Assembly: GCA_017304655.1 (NCBI GenBank)
Contig: JAFKLY010000003.1
Coordinates: forward strand, 248,001 to 312,000
Length of the DNA: 64,000 nucleotides
Direction: 5' to 3'
DNA from: Sphingomonas sp.
GTDB lineage: Bacteria > Pseudomonadota > Alphaproteobacteria > Sphingomonadales > Sphingomonadaceae
Position numbers and translations under genes: made by a program. This document shows positions 43,350 through 50,517 of the stretch, piece after piece. Below the pieces are notes generated by a model. The model had not been told where the DNA came from, did no database searches, and saw only the letters and a program-made list of their open reading frames with translations. Position 1 is the first letter of the stretch, and every line of letters begins with the position of its first letter.

Positions 43350-44461
43350 CAGCGCACCACCATGATATCTGCGATCAGCCGCGCGCCGCGCTGCTGCACC
43401 GCATTGGCGCTGATCCGCCAGCCCGCTTCCTGAATGGCGATCAGCACGTCGTTAATCTCCTCGGCCCGATTGGCCGCGAGTTGAACCCGCAGCGATCCGT
43501 CCGTGCCCTGACTCAGGCTCGTAACGACGACATTGGGGTTGGCCTGCATTGCCGTCATCAGCCCGGCCATCATGCCGGTGAAACCACCGCGGCCGCCGCG
43601 CGCAGCGAGCAGCGCCGCGACGCGTGCTTCAGCGATCTGCGGATCGGTCACCGAAGGGTCGACTGTCTGAGCGAGCGCGACAGTTTGCGAATCGAGCCGC
43701 GATGCTTCGGCATTCAGGCGAATGATCGTGATGAGCGAAATGATCAGACCGACGAGCAGGATGAGACCAATCAGCGTCCCGATCCGCACCAGCCGTGCCT
43801 TGTCGAACCATGTAGGTGCCCGATAGGCAAAAGCGCCCTGACGCAGATCGAGCGGCGGCTCATCCAAGGCAGAGAGCAACGCATCGTCGATATTGTCGGG
43901 CGGAAGCCGCGTCACCGCAGCCTCGCCAATTACCAGCGGCGCGAACGGCTCGGCCGCGTCAAACGCTGTGTCGGCGCCTCGCACCACTTGCCCCGCACCC
44001 ACGGGTGCCGAAACGAAGCCATCTTCCGGCGCCGGCAGCAGCATGGCCGAGGGCACAAAACTGGCCTGCTCGATCCCATGGTCCCGCGCCCAGTCGAGCC
44101 AGAGGGCCATTGCGCTCTGACTGGTCACCGCCACGATATGGGGGGCATCAGGCGTCTCCCCCGGTGCGACGACCGCGTGAAGCTGGTCCGCTTCACCGAT
44201 GCTGCCTTCCAGCGCCATCAGACGCGCAGCGGCCGCTCCCTGCCGGACCGTCATGCCGGGACAGGTAATCCAGTGCAGCGTCGTCGCCTGCGGTGGGAGT
44301 ACCAGCATGGCATCCCCAACCGATGCCTGTTCGCCATCCTGTTCCGGCGGCAGCCATTCGGTGCCGCGCCCGCGCCGGACGATACGTTCGTCAGCCACGC
44401 GATACCAGCTTGGTTGCGCTTCGCGCTCGGCCGGCAGAAAAATGATGTAATCGTGCTTCAC
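43349..44461 (-). CDS. gspL: Type II secretion protein GspL
   Basis: Links the ATPase GspE to the inner membrane. About 370 residues: a cytoplasmic actin-like region (YIIFLPAEREAQPSWYRV onward), a membrane helix (IGTLIGLILLVGLIISLITI) near residue 240 and a periplasmic GspL-C domain. The start chosen is a GTG that overlaps the gspK stop (GTGA), preceded by GAGGGG; an ATG at 44476 would add MGRGV and overlap gspK by 19 bases. Confidence 0.88.
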   Translation of the reverse strand: MKHDYIIFLPAEREAQPSWYRVADERIVRRGRGTEWLPPEQDGEQASVGDAMLVLPPQATTLHWITCPGMTVRQGAAAARLMALEGSIGEADQLHAVVAPGETPDAPHIVAVTSQSAMALWLDWARDHGIEQASFVPSAMLLPAPEDGFVSAPVGAGQVVRGADTAFDAAEPFAPLVIGEAAVTRLPPDNIDDALLSALDEPPLDLRQGAFAYRAPTWFDKARLVRIGTLIGLILLVGLIISLITIIRLNAEASRLDSQTVALAQTVDPSVTDPQIAEARVAALLAARGGRGGFTGMMAGLMTAMQANPNVVVTSLSQGTDGSLRVQLAANRAEEINDVLIAIQEAGWRISANAVQQRGARLIADIMVVR

Positions 44462-45474
44462 GACCCCTCGCCCCATTGGCGGCGAACCAGCCGCACTGGC
44501 TTGGCTCCCGCATCGATCAGCACACTTTCTTCCACCATATCTCCCCCGAGATCGGCACGCAGGCTCGCCTCGAACCAGCGTGTCTTCTGAACCAGCTGTC
44601 CCTTCACGGGATCAGGCACACCCAGCTTCGCCATGGCGGGCAGGCTCCAGAAGGACACCGTGCTGCCATAGCCTTCCGGCGGGCGCTGCGCCAGCACCTG
44701 CCGCGCCGCATCCAGACCTAATCCCTCGGGAGAAAGCATGGCGAGCAGCACCGCCTGCCCGGGCAACAGGGTATTGATGTTGATCGGCGATAATTGCGGC
44801 GTCGGCAAGGCGCAGATCCATGGCCGCAGGCGCTGATAGACGTCTGGCGTGACGGAGCTGACCATCAGCAACTCGCTGGGGTCCGCGATCAGCCCGTTCG
44901 CCGTGCGATAGGGCGGATTAAGCCCGCTATAATATTGATCTTCCGCGCCGCCATTGCCCGGCGTCGTATCGCTATCGATCCAGTCCGCGGCCGAGATGGC
45001 AATCTGCTCGGCTTGACCATGGTCGATACCAAGCAGTCGCATCAACCCGGCAAACTGGGAGATTCCCTCCGGGCGCGGCACAAAGGTCGTGCCATCCTGA
45101 ATCTCCGCGGTGCCTGGCCCGTTATCCGGTCCTTTCACCAGGCTGTTCAGGTTGAAGCAGTTCCCCCGGTCGATCATCCGTGCTGTCACCGTGCCGCCCG
45201 GCACAAGAATGGCCTGATCCTGACCGAGCCAGCCACCTTCCAGCGTCGTGCGATCAGGCCGCAGCGCGATGAGGTCGCCGATCCGCATGATCACCATCTG
45301 CTCGGCCGAGAGCAGATAGGCCCGCCCCTGGTCGGCAGAAACGATGTTACGTGTCATCCGGCTGGCCAGGGTCAGCCGCTCAAGCGCTACCGCCGCGACG
45401 ACCGACAGGATCGCGACCAGCAGCAGGACGGTCAGCAGCGCCGCCCCCCGTTCGGACGACCGATCACACCCCAT
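44458..45474 (-). CDS. gspK: Type II secretion minor pseudopilin GspK
   Basis: Large minor pseudopilin at the tip of the pseudopilus, 338 residues. The prepilin leader is short (MGCDRSSERG, then AALLTVLLLVAILSVVAAVAL), with the K-type alanine in place of Phe/Met after the cleavage glycine. The big globular domain includes GLNPPYRTANG and INTLLPGQAVLLAMLSPEG. It caps a GspI-J-K complex. The ATG overlaps the end of gspJ by 11 bases. Confidence 0.92.
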   Translation of the reverse strand: MGCDRSSERGAALLTVLLLVAILSVVAAVALERLTLASRMTRNIVSADQGRAYLLSAEQMVIMRIGDLIALRPDRTTLEGGWLGQDQAILVPGGTVTARMIDRGNCFNLNSLVKGPDNGPGTAEIQDGTTFVPRPEGISQFAGLMRLLGIDHGQAEQIAISAADWIDSDTTPGNGGAEDQYYSGLNPPYRTANGLIADPSELLMVSSVTPDVYQRLRPWICALPTPQLSPININTLLPGQAVLLAMLSPEGLGLDAARQVLAQRPPEGYGSTVSFWSLPAMAKLGVPDPVKGQLVQKTRWFEASLRADLGGDMVEESVLIDAGAKPVRLVRRQWGEGS

Positions 45475-46156
45475 TGGCAAGCACCCCGGATGCCGGCGCC
45501 GCGCCGGACGGCAAGGGAAGACTGGCTCCGACGAGGAACAGGAGCGTTAGCGGCTTCTCTCCCTTGCGCGTCAGCACCAGTTCGACCGCGCTCGGCATGT
45601 CCAGCGGCTTTTGCGGTGCCCAACGTTCGAGCCAGGCGCCGTCCGGCCCGCGATAGCGCAGCTTGAGGGCCGTCACATCGCGGAAGAGGGTTGCCGGCTC
45701 GGGCGGTGACGCTCCGTCCACCGCCAGATAGCCGACCCGCTCCAGACGCCCTTCGCGCCACCAATATTCCACTTTCTGCAAGCCGGGATGACGCAGCGTG
45801 CCCGGATTGCTCCATCCTGCGCGCACGAATTGCATCAGCGGCTCATCTTTCTGCGCCGCGCGACCGAAAAAGGCCGGCGCGAGCGTGCCGGCTTGCGTCC
45901 GGCTGATGCGCGGCGTGGCCTGGGCGAGATCGGCATCGAGCGTGGCGATGCCGCGCTGGACATCGGCCAGTGCATCCAGATGCGTCCGCACTGCCGCCTG
46001 CCCATCCACGCTCGAGCGCAGCAGGATGACGCCTGTGGTGGCGAGCATCGCAAAGATCAGCACGGCGACCAGCAGCTCGATCAACGTGAAGCCGTGTTCG
46101 GGAGAACTTCCCGAGACGCTTAAGCCGTGTTCGGCAGGGCGACAACGATCACTCAC
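45464..46156 (-). CDS. gspJ: Type II secretion minor pseudopilin GspJ with duplicated leader
   Basis: Minor pseudopilin of 230 residues from a GTG start that overlaps the gspH stop. The prepilin site is PEHG-FTLIELLVAVLIF. The leader ahead of it is unusual: two 33-bp units (46086-46118 and 46119-46151 on the plus strand) encode RPAEHGLSVSG and SSPEHGFTLIE, so the cleavage-region sequence is duplicated and the leader is about 22 residues instead of 6-12. The rest (LRYRGPDGAWLERW) is normal GspJ. Confidence 0.9.
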   Translation of the reverse strand: MSDRCRPAEHGLSVSGSSPEHGFTLIELLVAVLIFAMLATTGVILLRSSVDGQAAVRTHLDALADVQRGIATLDADLAQATPRISRTQAGTLAPAFFGRAAQKDEPLMQFVRAGWSNPGTLRHPGLQKVEYWWREGRLERVGYLAVDGASPPEPATLFRDVTALKLRYRGPDGAWLERWAPQKPLDMPSAVELVLTRKGEKPLTLLFLVGASLPLPSGAAPASGVLANGV

Positions 46157-46607
46157 CGCTCGTCACCTTGCCATCCAGATCCATCCGCAGCGTCACCGCC
46201 TGCTCATCGCGCGCCAGCGCGATCTTCAGCGTCTGATCGGCCCGACCAACAGTGTCGAACACCACGCGCACCTGCCCGGTGGAACCGACTTGGGCGCGTG
46301 TGTCGCCGGACCAGTCCTGCGCCGAGAGCGGACCTTCGGTCACAGCGGACCACTGCCCCTGCGAGCGCCGTTCGAAACCATAGGCCGTGGGCGAGACCCA
46401 CAACGCGACCGGCTTGCCGGCGATGATCGCGCTATCCCGAGCGGCGCGCACACGGCCGGCAAAACGGTCAATGTCGCCCGAAAGGCGCCCACGCGGATCA
46501 GCCATGGTCAGCACGACCGCTCCGGAAAGCAGACCGATGATCGCAATCACCACCATCAGCTCAACAAGTGTGAAGCCACGCGCGCGAGCGGGTATCACCG
46601 CCGTCAT
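46149..46607 (-). CDS. gspH: Type II secretion minor pseudopilin GspH
   Basis: Encodes 152 residues. Standard short leader MTAVIPARARG, cut before FTLVELMVVIAIIGLLSG. The globular part begins AGRVRAARDSAIIAGKPVALWV, the usual GspH/FimT helix, and ends with a beta region. Its ATG overlaps the stop of gspI by four bases. It follows gspI, rather than preceding it as in most systems. Confidence 0.9.
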   Translation of the reverse strand: MTAVIPARARGFTLVELMVVIAIIGLLSGAVVLTMADPRGRLSGDIDRFAGRVRAARDSAIIAGKPVALWVSPTAYGFERRSQGQWSAVTEGPLSAQDWSGDTRAQVGSTGQVRVVFDTVGRADQTLKIALARDEQAVTLRMDLDGKVTSGE

Positions 46608-46987
46608 TTCAGTCGCCCGAACGTCACGACGGCGGGAGACTGCCCAGCGCCGCCGTCAACGCGGATCGACACGACAAGCAGCCTTTCGTCATCGGCCGTC
46701 TCGACCTGCTGGCTCCAGGGCCAGGCGCGCCCGCCATTGTCGATCGTGCCTTCGCTGGTGCCGAGCGGTGGCGCCTTTGGATCGGTCAGGCGTTCGACCA
46801 TGAGATTGCGCGCGACGACCTGCACGAGGGTGCGTTGCCGCAGGTCCGCGGATGTGCGGGCAGATACGGCCTGAAGCCGGACGAGCGCGAGCCCGGCGAT
46901 CGCAAAGATGGTCAGCGCGACCAGCATCTCCAGCAGCGTGAAACCCGCGCTGCCTGACTGGTGCCGATCCGCCACGCGCAGGTTCAT
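46604..46987 (-). CDS. gspI: Type II secretion minor pseudopilin GspI
   Basis: Encodes 127 residues. Leader MNLRVADRHQSGSAG is cut before FTLLEMLVALTIFAIAGLAL, the typical GspI helix, followed by VARNLMVERL, another GspI mark. It sits directly after gspG (39-base gap) and is coupled to gspH by an ATGA overlap. Confidence 0.9.
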   Translation of the reverse strand: MNLRVADRHQSGSAGFTLLEMLVALTIFAIAGLALVRLQAVSARTSADLRQRTLVQVVARNLMVERLTDPKAPPLGTSEGTIDNGGRAWPWSQQVETADDERLLVVSIRVDGGAGQSPAVVTFGRLK

Positions 46988-47026
46988 CCCCGCGCCTCCC
47001 TTGCCGCTGCCGCGCCGGCTCGCGTG

Positions 47027-47617
47027 CTAAAGATCGCTCGAATAGAGATCGGCATTCTCACCCTCGCCGCCAGTCTGCTTGTCGGCGCCCAGCGAATAGA
47101 TGTCGAACGGTCCTTTGCGGCCCGGGGCGGCATATTGATAGGGCTGACCCCAGGGATCATTCGGCAGCTTCTTGATATAGCCGCCGACCCTGTAGCGCTC
47201 GGGCTGGGCCAGCCCGGCGGGCGGCGCGAGCAGCGCATTCAGCCCATCGCCCGTACTGGGGTAAGTAAGATTATCGAGCCGGTATTGCTCCAGCGCGGAT
47301 TCGAGCGTCGAGATGTCCGCCTTTGCCTTGGCTACATTGCTGGTGCCAAGCGCGCCGAACACATTGATCGCGACGATCGTCCCGAGCAGGCCGATGATCA
47401 CGATGACGACCAGCAGCTCGATCAGCGTGAAGCCGTTCTCGGCGGAACGCCTCATGGACGTGAAGCCGTGTTCGGCGAAACGCCTCATGGACGTGAAGCC
47501 GTGCTCGGCGGCATGCTTCATAGGCAAGGAGCCACGCTCGGCCGACCGGCTCAATAGCCCGCGCTTTTCCTGGTGCCGGCGCCGGGCAGCAATGAAGGAA
47601 CGTGTGATGAGGCTCAT
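47027..47617 (-). CDS. gspG: Type II secretion major pseudopilin GspG with tandem-repeat leader
   Basis: Main pseudopilus subunit, cut before FTLIELLVVIVIIGLLGTIV; the C-terminal part (YIKKLPNDPWGQPYQY ... SLGADKQTGGEGENAD) has the GspG calcium-site loop. From the first ATG it is 196 residues, but the leader is then about 50 residues long. It contains four 11-residue units, three reading AE-H/N/R-G followed by FT or SL, each unit from a 33-bp DNA repeat with an in-frame ATG. True translation may start at the last unit (MRRSAENG), which would be a normal leader. No ribosome-binding site is seen inside the repeats. Confidence 0.9.
   Translation of the reverse strand: MSLITRSFIAARRRHQEKRGLLSRSAERGSLPMKHAAEHGFTSMRRFAEHGFTSMRRSAENGFTLIELLVVIVIIGLLGTIVAINVFGALGTSNVAKAKADISTLESALEQYRLDNLTYPSTGDGLNALLAPPAGLAQPERYRVGGYIKKLPNDPWGQPYQYAAPGRKGPFDIYSLGADKQTGGEGENADLYSSDL
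47427..47558. repeat. Four tandem 33-bp repeats in gspG leader
   Basis: Units at 47427-47459, 47460-47492, 47493-47525 and 47526-47558. On the plus strand the first three begin GTGAAGCCGT and share TCGGCG at the same place; units 1 and 2 also share CGCCTCATGGAC, while unit 3 has the diverged GCATGCTTCATAGGC and unit 4 is the most degenerate. The period (33 bases) keeps the reading frame. Confidence 0.85.
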
Positions 47618-47620
47618 GGC

Positions 47621-48886
47621 TTAAACTCCGGCACCTGTGAGATTCTGAAGCTGCATGATTGGCAGCAGAATGGAGAGGATGATGATGGCGACGATCCCGC
47701 CCATCAGGATGATGATGAGGGGTTCGAGCATCGCGAGCGCTGCAGCCGTGAAGCCATCGAACTCCCGCTCAAGATACTCCGCCGCGCGCTCCAGCATCAC
47801 ATCGAGCTGCCCTGCACTTTCACCCGAGGCAGCAAGATAGACGAGCAGCGGCGGAAACACGTCCGACCGACGCATGGCCGCCGAAAGACTGCCACCGCCA
47901 CGCACCGCCTCGACGATATCCGCCGTCGCCGCGCGCAGGACGCGGTTGTGGATGGTCGGCACGGTGAGCGCCAGCCCCTCCATGATCGGCAGGCGGCTTT
48001 CCACCATGGTCGAAAGCGTGCGTGCCATCCGCGCGGCATGTAGATCGCGCAGCAACCGCCCGACAAACGGCGTGCCCAGCAGCACCCCGTCGACACGCAG
48101 GCGGACCGCTTCGTTACGCAGCGCACGCCAGCCAAGCACTGCCAGCGCCGTGAGCATGATGAGCAAGGCCCACCACCAATGTGCAAGAAAGCTCGAGATT
48201 CCCATGACGATACGGGTCAGCAGGGGCAATTGCTGCCCGAGCGTATCAAACTGCTCGACCACCAGCGGGACGACGAACATCATGAGCGAAATGACCACGA
48301 TCACCGCGAAAGTCGCGAGCACGGTCGGATAAGCCAGTGCCGTCAACAGCTTTGAGCGCATGACCGCCTGCCGCTCCAACAGCACCGCGAGCCGCTCAGT
48401 GAGCGCCGGCAAGCTGCCTGACCGCTCACCCGCCGCGATCATGGCGCGATACAGTCCGGGGAAGCTGCGCGGCTCGGCGCTCATCGCCTCGCCAAGGCTG
48501 CGCCCTTCGACCACGCCGGAATGGACGCGACCAACGACCTCACGCACATGCTGCTTCTCGCTCTGGCGCGTGATGGTGCGCAGCGCTTCCTCGAGCGGCG
48601 AGACCTGTGCCAAGGTCGAGAGCTGGCGTGTAAACAAAGTAAGGTCCTTGGGGGACAGCCGATTGCGCTCAAAGCTTAGGAGGCTACGCCCCCCCATCGC
48701 GCGGGTACGCTTGCCTTCACCCGGCGTGCTGATGCCGCCGGTCGCGCCACGCCCCTCGGCAATTCGGACGACGAACAGCTTCTTGGCCGCAAGAGCTGCC
48801 CGCGCATCGGTCACGTTGTCGGCCCGGAGCAGGCCGCGTTTCTCGCGGCCTGCTCCGTCGATCACAACATAGTCGAATTCAGGCAT
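47621..48886 (-). CDS. gspF: Type II secretion inner-membrane protein GspF
   Basis: Platform protein of 421 residues with two copies of the GspF domain. The first is cytoplasmic (LTLFTRQLSTLAQVSPLEEAL), followed by two membrane helices (VLATFAVIVVISLMMFVVPL and LLIMLTALAVLGWRAL). The second repeat (ARMARTLSTMVESRLPIMEGL) leads to a final helix (IILMGGIVAIIILSILLPIM). It turns ATP-driven motion of GspE into pseudopilus growth. Starts 8 bases after gspE and ends 3 bases before gspG. Confidence 0.95.
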   Translation of the reverse strand: MPEFDYVVIDGAGREKRGLLRADNVTDARAALAAKKLFVVRIAEGRGATGGISTPGEGKRTRAMGGRSLLSFERNRLSPKDLTLFTRQLSTLAQVSPLEEALRTITRQSEKQHVREVVGRVHSGVVEGRSLGEAMSAEPRSFPGLYRAMIAAGERSGSLPALTERLAVLLERQAVMRSKLLTALAYPTVLATFAVIVVISLMMFVVPLVVEQFDTLGQQLPLLTRIVMGISSFLAHWWWALLIMLTALAVLGWRALRNEAVRLRVDGVLLGTPFVGRLLRDLHAARMARTLSTMVESRLPIMEGLALTVPTIHNRVLRAATADIVEAVRGGGSLSAAMRRSDVFPPLLVYLAASGESAGQLDVMLERAAEYLEREFDGFTAAALAMLEPLIIILMGGIVAIIILSILLPIMQLQNLTGAGV

Positions 48887-48894
48887 GGCCGCGC

Positions 48895-50517
48895 TCAGGC
48901 ATCGATGGTTTCGCGCCGGGAAATGCGGATCGCTTCCTCCGCGCTCGTCTCGCCGCCCAGCACAAGCGCGCGCGCGGCGGAGACAAGATTGGGCGCATTG
49001 AGGAAGGCGTGGCGCGCGATCAGCGATTCATCGCCGCCTTCGTTGATCATGCGGCGGATCGTATCGTCGATGCGGATCGCCTCGAACACGCCGATCCGGC
49101 CCTTGTAACCGCTGTGATTGCAGCTCTCGCAGCCATGCGGCCGGCAGATGATCGTGCCCTCATCGATCCCGAGCAGCGCGCTGACTGACTTGTCGGCCGG
49201 AACCTGTTCGCGGCAATCCGGGCACAGGCGCCGCACGAGCCGCTGGGCGATGACCGCGCGCAACGTAGAGGCGAGCAGGAACGGCTCGACCTTCATGTCG
49301 CGCATCCGGGTAATTGCACCCACGGCATCGTTGGTGTGGACCGTGGAGAGCACGAGGTGACCGGTGAGGCTTGCCTGGACGGCGATTTCCGCCGTCTCGC
49401 GATCGCGAATTTCGCCGACCATCACAACATCCGGGTCCTGACGCAGAATCGCGCGCAGGCCCGCGGCGAAGGTGAGACCCACCTTGGCATTGACCTGCGT
49501 CTGGCCAACGCCCTCGATGGCATATTCCACCGGGTCCTCGACCGTCAGGATATTGCGGCTGCCATCGTTGAGCTGGCGCAGGCCGGCATAGAGCGTCGTC
49601 GTCTTGCCACTGCCGGTCGGGCCAGTCACGAGGATGATGCCGTTCGGCTCGCGCAAGGCACTGCGCAGGACCGAATCGGCAATGCCCGTCAGCCCCAGCA
49701 CGTCCATCGAGATGCCGGCATTCTCCTTGTCCAGGATACGCAACACCACGCGCTCGCCCGCCCGGCTCGGCAAGGTTGAGACGCGAACGTCCAGCATCTT
49801 GCCGCCCAGCGTCAAGCCAATGCGGCCATCCTGCGGCACGCGCCGCTCGGCAATGTCCAGCCGCGCCATGACCTTGATGCGGCTGACGACCACCGGCGCG
49901 ACATGCGGCGGCATCCGCAGCGTCTCGGTGAGGACGCCATCCATGCGCATGCGCACGACAAGGCCGGTCTCGTAAGGCTCGATATGGATATCGGACACGC
50001 CCTGCCGCGCCGCCTCGGCAATGATGCCGTTGATCAGACGGATTGCGGGGGCATCGTCGCCGCTGTCGAGCAGATCCTCGGCGGTCGGCAGGTCGCCAGC
50101 GATGAAGTCGAGATCGTCCCCGCCCATGGCGAGCGATCCGGCCATGGCAGCGGCGGAGCCATCCATGGCATAATGGTCGGAAAGATGCTTCTCGAAGCTC
50201 GGCGCGTCGACGATCGAAACGTCGAAGCTGCGCGCTAGGTGCCGTCGCACCTCGACCAGCACACGCGGGTCCGCTCCGTCACGCAGGGCAACGGACAAGC
50301 GGCCATCGTCCTCCCCATCCGGCTTGCCGGAGACGATCACGACGCCGTGCCGGCGCGCAAAGGCATAGGGAATGTCTACCGGCAGCACGCCCCGGTCGGG
50401 AACGCTGCTCCCGGAAACATCCACTCCCGGTCGCTTATTTTCCGACACCGCTGCCGCCGGGACGGGCAGCGGCGCACCCAGGCTGTCTGGCGGCGGCGAA
50501 TCGACCGGGCCGCTCAT
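48895..50517 (-). CDS. gspE: Type II secretion ATPase GspE
   Basis: Cytoplasmic motor, 540 residues. N-terminal domains (VDIPYAFARRHGVVIV) precede the ATPase core: ASDIHIEP-type VSDIHIEPYE, Walker A ILVTGPTGSGKTTTLY, Asp-box EDPVEYAIEG, Walker B ILRQDPDVVMVGEIRD and LSTVHTNDA. The CPDC...CESCNHSGYKGR zinc module typical of GspE (not PilT) is intact. The first 30 residues are proline-rich and variable. The ATG overlaps the gspD stop. Confidence 0.96.
   Translation of the reverse strand: MSGPVDSPPPDSLGAPLPVPAAAVSENKRPGVDVSGSSVPDRGVLPVDIPYAFARRHGVVIVSGKPDGEDDGRLSVALRDGADPRVLVEVRRHLARSFDVSIVDAPSFEKHLSDHYAMDGSAAAMAGSLAMGGDDLDFIAGDLPTAEDLLDSGDDAPAIRLINGIIAEAARQGVSDIHIEPYETGLVVRMRMDGVLTETLRMPPHVAPVVVSRIKVMARLDIAERRVPQDGRIGLTLGGKMLDVRVSTLPSRAGERVVLRILDKENAGISMDVLGLTGIADSVLRSALREPNGIILVTGPTGSGKTTTLYAGLRQLNDGSRNILTVEDPVEYAIEGVGQTQVNAKVGLTFAAGLRAILRQDPDVVMVGEIRDRETAEIAVQASLTGHLVLSTVHTNDAVGAITRMRDMKVEPFLLASTLRAVIAQRLVRRLCPDCREQVPADKSVSALLGIDEGTIICRPHGCESCNHSGYKGRIGVFEAIRIDDTIRRMINEGGDESLIARHAFLNAPNLVSAARALVLGGETSAEEAIRISRRETIDA

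Noticed and set aside
47427..47558. CRISPR-like array of 33-bp repeats
   Set aside because: The repeats are directly adjacent with no spacers, keep the gspG reading frame and encode leader sequence.
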